Made by a program: the position numbers and the translations under genes. DNA of 64,000 nt, taken from positions 7,756,114 through 7,820,113 of the forward strand of contig NC_066522.1 of NCBI RefSeq assembly GCF_024679095.1, in the 5' to 3' direction. The notes below the pieces were generated by a model. That model saw only the letters and a list, made by a program, of their open reading frames with translations, ran no database searches and was not told the DNA's origin. Source of the stretch: Eriocheir sinensis. Lineage: Eukaryota > Arthropoda > Malacostraca > Decapoda > Varunidae. Shown one piece after another: positions 13,615 to 24,559 of this stretch; positions within the stretch are counted from its first letter, which is position 1, and each line of letters opens with the position of its first letter.

Positions 13615-15265
13615 ACTAACTATCTCCCTCTCACCTTGATCATGAAGTGCGCCTCCTGTTCGAGCTCAGAGAGGGCGTGCATGTGCAGTTTGCCGCCCTC
13701 CCAGGCCAGGCGCGCCCGCCGCCCGTCCTCGCCGTACACGCAGCAGGTGAGCGGCCACAGGGACGCGTCGGACATGGGCAGCAGAGGGCCTTGAACCATG
13801 ACCTCGCTGGGGATGTTGGCGCGCACTCCTCCCCCCGCTGCTGTTGCTGGTGCTGGTGGTTGGTGGCTGACCCTGCCGATGATTGGTGTACTGATAGTGA
13901 GCTTCTGTGGAATTCTAAAGGTGGTTTGATCTGCTTTCTTGTTTGTTTGTAATGTAACAGGTTTTATACGGAATAATACTCTTGTGATAACTGGTGTATA
14001 GCTTTCGTGGAATTCTAAAGATATATGATTTGTATTCCTGCTTGTTTGTAATGTCACAGGCCTTATAGAAAATTGCTTCAGCTTACTGTGGACATCGATA
14101 GTAATAAGAGTTCCTGACCTTTTATATTCTCTTCCTTCCCTCAAGCAGATTGGAGAGGACAGGCCATAGTAATTTTCCTGGTGCACAACAATTATTAGAT
14201 AAGCTGACGTGTTATTACTCAATCAGTGGAGCAGCATTAAATGTTTGATCTAGCTAGCCTGGCAGTGGTGACGGTCAGAGTTAAAAAGAAAAAGCTGTGT
14301 CATAAAGGTACGCAAGGATGTAACGAGTCTAAAATCGGCCAGGTGTTATTTCAATCGGTTAAGACAAACTGCGGAGGAAGCCGTACTGAAAAGAAAGATG
14401 AAACTGGCCTTGAGTTGAAGCAAGAAAAGAAGTAACTTAAAAGGTGATAAATTTAGAAGCAGGCAAGGAAACAGAAAAGTTGGTTATCAAAAAGAAAGAA
14501 GAACCGGGGGAAGAAAAAGCGATTAAAGAAAACCATGAACCAAAAGATGATTAACAATGACCCTGAAATCTGAACCAAAATATCATTAATTAACAAGAAC
14601 CATGAAAGGAAACTACGGAATAAGTATCTAACTATTGACAAAAGAAAGCAGCGTTATCCTTTACCTTGTTTCCTTTGTATTTTGAACCTTCGCATCCACG
14701 CCAACGCTCTTCTCTTGCTTCGCCGGGGTGTCCATCTTGCTGCCGGTGGATGCTGGGGCCGCTTTCTTCTCCTCGCTCGTGTTGGCGTCTTCACTTGTTT
14801 GGGCGGCGCGTCGATCCTTCTTGCGTCTGGACTTCGGCGTCTTGCTCTCGTCGGTGTCTGCGTCACTTGCGGTGGCCTTGGTGAAGAAGCCGAGGATGCT
14901 CTTCATGCGCTGGAGGCTGTTGAGGACGAAGCCGAGGTCTGCCGTCTGCTTGGTGCTGGACAACATCTCCTTCACGTTCTGAGTTGAGTCGTCCACTGCC
15001 ACGCTGGACTCACACGCCTGGAGAGTTTGTTGGTTTGTTCATCTTTTATGGCAAATGGGGCAAGCCAAAACGACAATGAAAATAAGTAAAAGGCTAAACT
15101 CGAAATGGCGGCTACATGCTGTTCCTGTTAAGATACACGGAGGGCGTAGAAAGAAAGAATGACTGAATTAGTTCCAATGATACTTAATTCGAGTTTCTCC
15201 TCTTTAAATTAATCATGGGTATCCAGGTCAACCCAAGGCAAGAAAGGTGATGATAGTGATTTTAG

Positions 15266-15330
<65 letters not shown>

Positions 15331-18300
15331 AATACTAATAGAATTCAATCTCTATTACGACTTTATCTTCCTAAGTGAACAGAGTGGACATTCTAATAGT
15401 TTTCAGCGTATTTCCCGGCAAAAAGTACAGGTTAATGATCTAAACTAACCTACTCTAACCCAACCCAATCTAACCTTAACCAACCCAACCTGAACCGGCG
15501 CTGAACCCAGGAATACGCAACCCGCCCGTCGCCCACCTGTAGGAGCTGCGCCGAGCACGTGGTGACGGAGTCCATGATCTTCCTCTTCTCCTCCAGCACG
15601 TTGTCCAGGATGGTCTGTCCGTGTTCCTTCAGCTCCTCCCGCTTCTCCTTCAGCACCACCTTCGTCCGCACCACGTCGTGTCCGTCCGTGACTCGGCAGG
15701 AGGCACATAGCGGCGCCTGGCAGTCCCGGCACCAGTACAACAGCAGCTCCTTGTGGCTCGCGCACCTCCCCATCTGTGGCGAGGGGAGGACCGAGGCGTC
15801 AGGAGCAGCACACCACAGGCAGGAACTTATATGTGACACTAAATTACATTTCACGTACGCATCGTTCCATTTAGTAATCATATCAGGAAAAATAACACTA
15901 AAAATTTGAGCTGAGATACAAAAATGGAACGAGGCGTGAGGAGGCAGCACACCACAGGAGGCAAGAACTTCACCCTTATGTGCCACTTGAGTACATTTTA
16001 CCAAGACGTACGCACCGTTCAAAATAGTACTCATGACAAGGAAAACAACACAGCTGAGATATAAAAGTTAGCTCTTGTCAAAACAGACCCACAAACATTT
16101 ATTATTTTGAGAATAGTTTAGTTTCTATATCTCAGCTCAAATCCTGAGTACTTGTCTTTTTCCTGGTGTGAGTACTAATTAGAAGCATGCGTACCTATTG
16201 GCGAACATACCTCATCCTTAGCAAAGCCATCTAACGCCAATCGGCAGCTTCGAGCCTAGGTTTTTAAGGCAAGCCAGCCTCTCAGGCGCCACATAATAAC
16301 ATTGATCTCTACGTAATGTTAGGCGTGAATCAGCCCCACCCTCCGCTGATAGCCCAGAGTGACTTATCTTTCTTTGGTATGACTAACTGCAGCGTTTGCA
16401 ACTACGGTAAACACGCTTAGAACACTTAATAGCTAGTAACACTCAGTCAGCAAGTCATCATAAGCGTCGACAACCACTGACCAGCGTTGGCGAGACAGTT
16501 GTGTGTTCGCTATCCTTTAAAGACACTAAATAGAGCAGTGGTTCTTAAAATGCTTTCTACCACGCCCCCTTCAGGAATGGCCCCTTCCCTCCACGTTCGC
16601 CTTGCATCTATAGATGAAATAAATGTCTAAGTAGACTATAGAAAACTAAAGTTAGTAAAGGCGATACTTTTGCCCTTTTTTTCGCAAACTCAGTACAAGC
16701 CCACGCTCTTGTTAAGAGACCAACAAATATAATTAGAGAAACTACTACTTTTTTCCCAGGGCTCACGCCCCCCACGTTAAGAACCACTGAACTAGACTAC
16801 AGGATCTGCCATGCTGAGATAGGGACAAGACCCACCAGGACAGGCCAGCCCTCACTCCTTGTTCTGGAGAAGGAGAACTGAAACCAGGGAAATAACGGTT
16901 GAGGTGAATGAACAGAAAGGTAAGGGCATTCAAACGAGCTGATATAAAGTTGGCAGATATAACAAACTGAATATAAGAAAAAATAGAAAAAAATAAGTTG
17001 CTGTTTTTACAAACTACGAAAAAATTGGTAAAAAAAAGTGAGTCGAGAGTAAGTGGGAGATACGATTAAAAGTTTTGAAATAAGTTACGAAAAAAAAGGT
17101 AAATATACACAAACTTAATATAGGTGAGAGTAGAATAGGCTGTGAAAAGTTGATAGGCATAATGTAGTTGGAAATAGGTGGTGGAGGTTGGAGGGTAAGT
17201 CTTCAAATAAACAAGGACTAAGTTGGTAAACAAAATAACAACATTCCGCTGAAATAAATCAAGGTACCTAACTTACATTACCAAACTTAAAAGGAACCGA
17301 CACTGCTTCTAAACAAATTATTACTTGAAATCCTGAACATGAGATTATTTACTTACACACTCAAATTCTAACACGTCTACAAAGATCTACGCCTCTCCTT
17401 CCTTTCCCCGACTGTACTGGAAAGCCTGAGTATGAGATGGTTTACTTACACACTCAAATTCTAAAACGTCTACAAAGATCTACGCCTCTCCTTTCTTTCC
17501 CCGACTATCGCTCAGACTACACAACGGCAATTCATTATAAGACAACTAGAACGAAAAGAAAAGTGCTTCAAAATGATAAAATTTACTAGAAATCCTGAAT
17601 ACGAAATTGTTTACTCATTCCCTCAGATTCTAAAAAATATATACAAAGATCTACGCCTCTCCTTCTTTCTTTCCCCGACTATCGCTCAGACTACACAACG
17701 GCAATTCATTATAAGACAACTAGAACGAAAAGGAAAGTGCTTCAAAATGATAAAAATTACTAGAATACCTGAATACGAAATTGTTTCCTCATTCCCTCAG
17801 ATTCTAAAACATATATACAAAATTCTACTCTTCCCATCCCCTCTCTTTTTTCCTTCTCTTCCCTTCCCTTCCGTCTCTCCTTCCTTTTCCTTGACTCCCT
17901 CCCAAACTACACAACAAAAATCCATAATAACACGATTAAAACGAAAAATATCGAAGAGTAAACAGGTTCTGGAGGCATTACTGTAACCTACCTGGTCCTC
18001 TCTGTAGGCATTGGCTTGCTTCAGGACTTCGCTGTGGATCGGAAGCTCTTCGACGGGAGGCTTGAGGTGACGCTTACGGCAGGTCGGGCAGGGGAAGTGA
18101 CCTTTGCCCTTGACGCTGATGAGGCAGGGGCGGCAGAACGTGTGGCCGCAGCGGGGAAGAAGGATTGGCTGCTGCTCCTCCTCGTCGTACAGTTCCGAGC
18201 ACATTGGACACAAGAGTTCCTCCGTTTCATCTTGCTTTGCGTCCTCTGCGTTCTGTTCGGCGTCGCCCTCCTTCGCTGTCTTCGTTTTCTTCTCCGTCTC

Positions 18301-19221
18301 GGCTTCCTTCTTCTGACCCGGTCTTAGGGGGGACTCGGGTGCTTTCTCCGGTTCCTTTTTCCTCTTCCATATAGGTTGTGGTTTTGGAGTAGGTTCTTGT
18401 TTGATGTCTGTTGGTTCTTGTTTCTTCTCCCCTTCGATTTTCCGCTTCCATGGAGGTTGTGGCTTCATGGCGGGCTCTTGTTTGATCTCTGTTGGTTCGG
18501 GTTTCTTCTCCCCTTCCGTTTTCCTCTTCCAAATCGGTTCCACTTTTTTCGTCAATCCGTTTTTCAGTTCCGGTTCCGGCGTTTTGACTGGTTCGAATTT
18601 TCTCTTCCATAGCGGGTCCAGTTTCTTACTCGGTTCTATTTTCGGCGGATCAGGTCTTTTACCGATTTCCACTTTTTTCTCCGGTTCCTGCTTAGTTGCT
18701 GGTTCTGGGACTTTCGTTAACTCATCTTTCTTCTTCCACATTACATTATTCTTCCTGTCCGGTTCTGGTTTTGTCTCTATCCTTCCTGGTTCCTGCTTTT
18801 TCTTCCACAGCGGCTCTGGTCTCCTCCTTTCCATCGTCTGTTCCTTCGGCTGCTGTTCCTGTTTCTCCACCTTTAGATTCGTCATCGGTTCTTTTGGCGG
18901 TTCTTGCTGTCCTTTTGTCTCCCGTATTCTCTTCCACAGCGGTTCTATTTTCCTCTCGGCTTCCTCAGGCTTCTTCTCCGGCTCCTGCTTCCTCTTCCAC
19001 TGTGGGAGGTTGAGGCCGTCAGTCTTCGGGGATCCTGCACACTCCGGCGGCATTCTGGTGTTGTTGATGCTCACTCCGGAGCCCCATTTGTCCTTCAACT
19101 CGCTGTCTATAAGAGAAAGAGCATGAATCCAGTTGGCAGTAATATAGTAGTAGAAGGAGAAGGAGGAGGACGAGAAGTAAGAGGAGTATATGGTGGTAGT
19201 AGTAGTCTAGCAGCAGCACCA

Positions 19222-19264
<43 letters not shown>

Positions 19265-19469
19265 CTTTTGTATAATGTAATGAGTAAATACGTACGTTGT
19301 CATATGTATCCTTCCGGGTTGTACAACTTTCCTGAATGGTCTCGAGTTCTGTTATTCCTTACTTTCCCGCCCTTCGAGCCGCCCATCTACGGTCTAAGGT
19401 CTTGGCATCTGTGTGGGTGGTTACTTTTAGCTGGTCTGCGGCGGCGGTGGTGGCGGCGGCCTTGCTCAT
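12682..19469 (-). CDS. Gene A: RING/B-box (TRIM-like) protein with C-terminal cyclophilin-like domain
   Basis: Model of six exons on the minus strand: 19469-19363, 19102-17992, 15773-15537, 15017-14665, 13806-13635, 13296-12682; 864 aa. All introns are GT-AG and all phases agree. Residues about 71-330 hold eight degenerate repeats built on W-K-R/K-K/R followed by EP-rich, charged text. The C3HC4 RING is at 334-377 (CPMC, CGHTFC, CPTC). A B-box-like finger starts at Cys410, followed by a helical region, an acidic/basic low-complexity linker, a WP/WEGG module (about 605-660) and a cyclophilin-like domain (about 670-835) with a Gly/Ala/Thr tail. The RING predicts E3 ubiquitin ligase activity. 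The cyclophilin part lacks the catalytic Arg (FHR is FEE here) and probably binds rather than isomerises. Paralogue of gene B. Exon 1 and its ATG (19469) are the least certain part. Confidence 0.82.
13300..13634. repeat. Gene A last intron with duplicated exon edge and (CTAT)n
   Basis: The last intron contains a second copy (about 13345-13397) of the exon 6 acceptor region (CTGGATTACTGACAACTGGA against CTGGATCACCGACAGCTGGA), then a T-run and (CTAT)n at about 13560-13611. Confidence 0.7.
13635..13806 (-). CDS. Gene A exon 5: conserved WP/WEGG module
   Basis: Donor ATCAAG then GTGAGA. The phase-compatible acceptor is CATCCCCAG, with a weak pyrimidine tract, so the 5' boundary is less sure. The encoded LWPLTCCVYGEDGRRARLAW and the following WEGG-K-HMHA match the end of gene B exon 3. 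Confidence 0.7.
13807..14664. other. Gene A intron 4
   Basis: Non-coding. About 13905-13970 and 14005-14065 are diverged direct repeats sharing TCGTGGAATTCTAAAG-like text and GTTTGTAATGT. The open frames are incidental. Confidence 0.6.
14665..15017 (-). CDS. Gene A exon 4: helical region and charged linker
   Basis: Acceptor CTCTCCAG, donor ACAAG then GTAAAG, phase 0 to 2. Encodes an amphipathic stretch (NSLQRMKSILGFF) and then a Lys/Glu/Ala-rich, probably disordered linker. Confidence 0.75.
15018..15536. other. Gene A intron 3, with (AC)n
   Basis: AT-rich intron containing (AC)n at 15269-15329 and, near the exon 3 donor, several short CTAACC/CCAACC-like repeats. Confidence 0.7.
15537..15773 (-). 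CDS. Gene A exon 3: B-box-like zinc finger
   Basis: 79 codons, phase 0 at both ends, acceptor GCCACAG, donor CTACAG then GTGGGC. Ligands fit C-x2-H-x7-C-x2-C-x4-C-x2-C-x5-H (CASH, WCRDC, LCASC, DGH). Compared with gene B, four residues and one of the two final His are missing. The rest (KEKREELKEHGQTILD) is likely helical. Confidence 0.85.
15774..17991. repeat. Gene A intron 2, with ~170-bp tandem repeats
   Basis: An intron of about 2.2 kb. From about 17330 to 17960 a unit of about 170 bp repeats four times with decay (CTACAAAGATCTACGCCTCT, CCCCGACTATCGCTCAGACT, GACAACTAGAACGAAAAG). About 15830-16040 holds two related copies of a 130-bp segment. The rest is unique AT-rich DNA with no gene seen. 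Confidence 0.7.
17992..19102 (-). CDS. Gene A exon 2: WKRK repeats and RING finger
   Basis: The acceptor is CTTATAGACAG (a TATAG alternative lies 4 bp upstream); the donor is GACCAG then GTAGGT. It encodes the Trp-Lys-Arg repeat region and the RING (ELLCPMC, LPRCGHTFCRPC, FPCPTC). Phase 0 at its end. Confidence 0.85.
19103..19362. repeat. Gene A intron 1 (proposed), with (TAG)n
   Basis: Contains irregular AGG/AGT triplets and (TAG)n at about 19223-19263. Confidence 0.6.
19363..19469 (-). CDS. Gene A exon 1 (tentative start)
   Basis: ATG at 19469 opens 35 codons beginning MSKAAATTAAADQ and ends at a GTAAGG donor (GGGAAA then GTAAGG). It leaves two bases, which join the C at 19102 after a CAG acceptor and keep the RING exon in frame. 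The context before the ATG is not a strong Kozak match, so another first exon is possible. Confidence 0.45.
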
Positions 19470-20577
19470 AAATCTGTCCGAGGTGACGCATGCACATACG
19501 CACACACGAGAGGAACGCTACAGACTTTAATGGAAATTGCTCATGCTTCACTACTGTGTGTAAACGATGGAGCGTAATCGCCAAGTTGATTGAATTATGC
19601 GTAGATAAGGTAATAAAAGGGAAATGATTGATTGATATGAACACACTATTAAGAGCAAGTATACAGACAGTTCTATAATATAACAACATACTATTATAAG
19701 ATCAAGATGAATGATTGCTCTCCAGGTTTTGGCACACGTAAGAGAACTAAACTGGACTCACATCATCACATCTAGAGAGTGAGGTGAGTTTGACGTTTCA
19801 TTAATATCTGACATGATGAATAACGTGTAAAAACATCTAATTCCAAACATCACGGATTTTTCTTCTTTCCTTTTCCTCTGTATTAATGAGGGAAAGAAAC
19901 TTGGCATCACGCACCACCAAAGACTCGTTTCGGAGTTATAACGTATACTAATAATAAATAACGTGGATGCGATGATTTTAAACACCACGAATTTCTCCTG
20001 TAATAACGAAGCAACGAAACCTGACATTTTCCTCTTTATCTTGACAGCTTTTTCCCATGTTCATAAGTCATCGGTGTAGAGTTGTGGCTTTCGGTTTAAG
20101 TACAAATACCGAGACTGAGGTGCGAGCTTTTTTTTTTACAAGTGATGACTGACTGGGAGGCGTGTGAGTGAATGTCGTAATGTGACTTTAGCTTCTCATT
20201 TCTCTAAAACATTTATTTCCTTATAACTTTTACTGGAGCATGTATTTAATTTGATCTCTTTTTCTTACTATTTTTTCATATGCAATGGCGGACTGAGTAA
20301 CGTGTGAGAGGTTTAACGTGTTTTTTTACGTCTTCACTTCATTATTACACTTATTACTTATTGTTACGTGTATCTACAATTTAATAAGGGAGTGTCTATC
20401 TAACGCTTACGTGTGATGGCTGACTGAGAGGCAAGCGTGATGTGATGATTATCCGGCCGCCTCTCCTTTCCTTCATCGCCACTCCTCTTCACTCTATATT
20501 TGTCCCTTGGCTGGCTGACCGAACCTTCGCCAAGCCTAGCATCTTTTTTTCCTTCTCTCCTGTCATCCGTGTGTCAG
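19470..20577. other. Non-coding upstream of gene A
   Basis: No gene seen. A promoter for gene A would lie here on the minus strand, but I see no TATA box or initiator I would defend. About 20130-20460 contains phrases (GATGACTGACTGGGAGGCGT) of the repeat that forms the array at 24560-25950. Confidence 0.45.
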
Positions 20578-20730
20578 GTGGCGCTTCATTACGGCTTGGC
20601 GGCAGGTGGCAATGACCAGGTGCAGGTGGTGGTGGACCCGCGGCTGCTCCCTGACGGCGCGGCGCGGGAGTACACAGTTACACACACATACATAGTCGTG
20701 GAGGGACGCGTGGCTAAGTATAGGGGTGAG
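20578..20730 (+). CDS. Orphan exon candidate, product unknown
   Basis: A 153-bp GC-rich segment between a strong acceptor (CTTCTCTCCTGTCATCCGTG then TGTCAG) and a donor (GGTGAG then GTAAGG). It is open in phase 0 at both ends. It encodes 51 residues without low complexity (VALHYGLAAGGNDQVQVVVD at the start, HTYIVVEGRVAKYRGE at the end). I do not recognise the family and found no partner exon in the window. It could belong to a plus-strand gene extending outside, or be a duplicated fragment. Confidence 0.35.
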
Positions 20731-20936
20731 GTAAGGCTTTGTATAATGCGTAATGTGTCAGTCCGCCGGTATTCCTCGCTGTTGCTGTTGCCTGTTTCTC
20801 CGGGGCGAGGCTTTAGTGAGGCATGATGTCACCTTTGTTGCGTGGCGTGTGGTGGTTCACTGGGCTAAAGCTAACGCCGCAGTTCAACATAGGATCTTTG
20901 TAGCCACCCGAACCAAGCTATTCAGTCCTTTACAAT

Positions 20937-21214
20937 CCATAGGGCCGCTTTCACAGTCACTTTGTTTGTTTTGATCGTTACCAATGGCGGCGATCGACGC
21001 TATAGTTTTCCACGTGAAACTGGCCTATGGGGTAGTGTCGGATGCAGAGGAAACGAGAGGTGTTGAGAGTGTGGGGCAAGGTGCGGGGCTAGCTAGGCTA
21101 ATCCCGCAGCCGCCACTACCCCATCGGCCAGGTTTACGTGGAAATACTATAGAGCGATAACAGCCATTGGTAACGATGAAAACAAGCAAAATGACTGTGA
21201 AAGCTGCCCATAGT
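20937..21214. mobile_element. Inverted-repeat element (~100-bp arms)
   Basis: The left arm (about 20937-21040: GCTTTCACAGTCACTTTGTT, GATCGTTACCAATGGC, GGGGTAGTG) is the imperfect reverse complement of the right arm (about 21105-21214). The central part is about 65 bp. No ORF. A non-autonomous DNA transposon is likely; no target duplication was found. Confidence 0.75.
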
Positions 21215-21525
21215 GGTTAGGTTTTCGGACTAACACTAGAGATTTCCTGAATAGTTTACTTAGATTTCTTAACTTGTACGGAAAAACGCAACCCTGTACA
21301 AGGAATTTTCGAAGTCTTTGGTATTGATTTGGGAGTCTACTAAACCGGCATATCGAACCGTGAAGCTGTCCCTATGTTAGAGTTCAAGTCATGGAAGTGA
21401 AAAGCCAGGGCGAGACGGTTGTTTGAAGTTCCGTGACGTCAGGGAGGGCATCTGGTCGTAAAATCTATACGGAGAGCTATAACATCACCTGCAGTAACTA
21501 AACTCCTCCGTAAGCCCAGGAAAAG
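21215..21525. other. Non-coding
   Basis: No gene seen. About 21215-21340 is an inverted copy of the dispersed repeat near 3055-3170. Confidence 0.45.
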
Positions 21526-22340
21526 CCTGTAACTGACAACGAAAAGGATCAAATATAAAACCGGAGGCAGAGAAACTGTTGAATCCCCCCTAGTATTCAG
21601 CCTTCTCTCTAAACTCCATGAACACTTTTCCATCGGCTCTCACTCCATGATCTTTGTATCTTAACCTATAACGGACAACGAAAAGGATCAAATATAAAAC
21701 CGGAGGCAGAGAAACTGTTGAACCTCCCCTTGTATTCAGCCTTCTCTCTGAACTCCATGAACACTTTTACATCGGCTCTCAGTCCCCGATCTTTGTATCT
21801 AAACCTATAACGGACAACGAAAAGGATCAAATATAAAACCGGAGGCAGAGAAACTGTTGAATCCCCCCTTGTATTCAGCCTTCTCTCTGAACTCCATGAA
21901 CACTTTTACATCGGCTTTCAATCCCCGATCTTTGTATCTAAACCTATAACGGGTAACGAAAAGGATCACACACAAAAAAGGGGGCAGGGAAACTATCAAA
22001 TCACCTGAGTCTCGTGAATGCCTATAGCTCCATTCTCAACCCTCGACCTTCGTAAACATAAGCCTATAATGGACAACGGAAAGGATCAAACACTATTCAG
22101 CCAGGTGGGAAAGCTATCGAATCGCCTGCATTGATTAACTAAGACATTCACGTTCTTTCTCCCTTGGCTTCTTCAGAGCGCTATAACTCGCTTCTAGTAA
22201 GGCAGGCAGGTAAGCTATCGGATCACCTGCATTGATAACTAAGACATTCACGTTCTTTCTCCCTTGGCTTCTTCAGAGCACCTTAACTCGCTTCTAGTCA
22301 GGCAGGCAGGGAAGCTATCGGATCGCCTGCAATGTTTATC
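21526..22340. repeat. Tandem arrays, ~140-bp and ~90-bp units
   Basis: The unit GACAACGAAAAGGATCAAAT with GGAGGCAGAGAAACTGTTGA and CATGAACACTTTTACATCGG occurs at about 21530, 21667, 21805, 21945 and 22064, the last two decayed. Then a unit of about 90 bp (CTAAGACATTCACGTTCTTT, CCCTTGGCTTCTTCAGAGC) repeats at about 22136 and 22240. Confidence 0.85.
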
Positions 22341-22528
22341 GAGGCTGCTGGAAGGCCGCGTGCGCCCAGGTGATGGTTGGAGAGAGGCTGGTGCGATGCG
22401 AGTGTTGGTTGGGCGCCGGGAATTTAAGTCACCGATCGTCGTTTATGATAAGAAGAGAGAGTTTGGGGTATTATTTTTTTATGTCGTTATTGTTATTATT
22501 GTTAGTAGTATGGCCAATATCATCACCA

Positions 22529-22597
<69 letters not shown>

Positions 22598-23087
22598 CAT
22601 CATCATCACCATCATTATTGTTATTGCTCTTCACACCGTCACTACTATCACCACCATTACTATAGTTTCTCTTTTGTTATTATCACAATGATTACGCACA
22701 CTTTAGTTCTTTATTATTCAAACATAAGGAAGCATAATTACGCAACATTATTAACGCCACAATGTTACGCAATACAATAAGCGCCTTTCGTAAATATGCA
22801 GCAGTTATCAGTTATCGTGTCAATCGTTAAGCTTTCACGCCCGTATACTCAGCTTAGTTAATGCGCCGCGGTATTACTCAGAACCGTAGAAAAAAAACAG
22901 TGGCTAACTCAATCACAAGCGCCATGTTGTTACCAAAAGAGACACGCGAAATTCAAATTGATGCAGATTACAATAATGTTTTTTTTTGCACTCTAGGTAT
23001 CGTCAGGATCTCGAAGAAGTGCCTACAGCCCCAAAACACAATTGTATCAGCATTAATTGAATTTTTCGTGGCTCTTTTCCCAACAAC
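22341..23087. repeat. Non-coding with (ATT)n
   Basis: (TTA/ATT)n at about 22530-22595, then mixed ATC/ATT triplets to about 22680. The rest is AT-rich with no supportable gene. Confidence 0.6.
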
Positions 23088-23447
23088 ATGGCGCGTGTGA
23101 TGAGGCTGGCCAGACTCTCCTATTCTATGGCTCTGGTATTGCTCAGCCCGGCAGGCACTTCAGAGCCACACCACGTCGGCTCGGGCACTCACGCTCCCAG
23201 CCACTCACTTGTCTTCGGCGACGGCGGCTGGGGCTGTGGCTGTAGCTGTGGCTGTGGCCGTAACTGTGGTTGTAGCTGTGGCTGTGGTCGTAACTGTGGC
23301 TGTGGCTGTGGCCGTAACTGTGGCTGTGGCTGTGGCTGTGGTCGTAACTGTAGCTGTGGCTGTGGCTGTGACTGTGGCTGCGACAACGGCCGCAAGTTAC
23401 CTGGGTCGGAGCGGCGCCACAGCGGGGAGCCGACTTTTGCCGCTTAG
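23088..23447 (+). CDS. Possible secreted Cys/Gly-rich repeat protein
   Basis: Single-exon ORF of 119 aa with a good start context (CAACATGGC). The N-terminus (MARVMRLARLSYSMALVLLS) resembles a signal peptide. Residues about 46-98 are an almost regular Cys-Gly repeat with CGCGRN blocks, encoded by a (GGCTGT)n-type hexamer minisatellite. The C-terminus is charged, then TAG. Secretion and a metal-binding or structural role are inference. The hexamer leaves other frames and the opposite strand open too, so it may be only a repeat. No promoter or AATAAA signal was identified. Confidence 0.3.
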   Translation: MARVMRLARLSYSMALVLLSPAGTSEPHHVGSGTHAPSHSLVFGDGGWGCGCSCGCGRNCGCSCGCGRNCGCGCGRNCGCGCGCGRNCSCGCGCDCGCDNGRKLPGSERRHSGEPTFAA

Positions 23448-23486
23448 AGACAAAAAATAAGGTGCTTTATATAAAAGATGGTACAT

Positions 23487-23542
<56 letters not shown>

Positions 23543-24245
23543 TATCGCAAGAGGGCTAGAGAGAGTGATGGGGTGGAACAGATAACCGTGACAGACAAAC
23601 AGACAGACAAACAACTCGACGGAATTCTTGGAAGCAGGAGAAGAAGGAAAAGAAAATAGGATATGATTATGAAAGGGTGTGACGATCCATGTAATATCAT
23701 GTTAGGAGACCACTTGCAACGGATACTGAGTTGTGAATTTGAGTATTTTACTTAACGTTTTTTTTTCTGTATCTTTCTTTTGCTGTTTTTTTTTCTTTTT
23801 CCCTTTGAACTCCTTCCTTTGCTGTTAAAAAAAAAAAATTACGATTAAAAAAAAAAAACTCTTCTTCCTGTCTATGAATCCACTGACATAGACTTTAATT
23901 AATAAGATGTGAGATTATGTTTTTAAGGATGGGCAGAATTCACCTTCCTATGATAGTTGATAAAGAAAATAAATATACAAATACGCCATCTCGCACTATA
24001 TGACAACACAACATGATAACACTGAAAAAAATGTCTCCATGACCGTTTAAAATTATAAGTGTGTGATTATGGATTTATGGGGTATAATTCATCTTTTTTC
24101 CCCTCCTGTCAATACTTTGTGTAGTTTTTCCTCCTTTTTACGTCCCTCCAGACTTTACGTTTATCATTTATCACATTTAATGCATCATTTATTTCTGACT
24201 CCTCTATTTTACGTGTGATGGATGACTAAGGAACGTGTGAACGAC
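23448..24245. other. Non-coding with (GA)n
   Basis: (GA)n at about 23491-23538, then AT-rich DNA with A and T runs. No gene seen. Confidence 0.6.
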
Positions 24246-24492
24246 TTAACCTGTCCGCTGCGATTGGCACGGATTTGGCTTTCACTGGTAGCCTGGAAAC
24301 ATACACTCCCAGGTCTTTCTCTGCCTCTGTGGTGGATAGTGGAGTGTTTCCCATGTGGTACTGGTGTGCTGGATATCCCCTCCCAAGGTACAGGACTTTA
24401 CATTTTCTTCATTAAATTGTAGCAGCCACTTTTGATCCATTCCTGTAGCTTGGTGATGTCTTCTGGTAGGAAATTCACAGTCAAGGGGTTAG
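24246..24492 (-). mobile_element. TTAA-flanked MITE with captured RT fragment, copy 2
   Basis: Begins TTAACCTGTCCGCTGCGATT and ends CACAGTCAAGGGGTTAG. The inside closely matches the copy at 7047-7297 (GTAGCCTGG, CTCTGCCTCTGTGGTGGATA, GTAGCTTGGTGATGTCTTCT). The right TTAA has mutated to TTAG. Confidence 0.75.
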
Positions 24493-24559
24493 TGCGTCCT
24501 CACCTCTTCTTTCACTTTTTTTTTTACTTTATTGGAACATCTATTAAACTCTTCTATTC

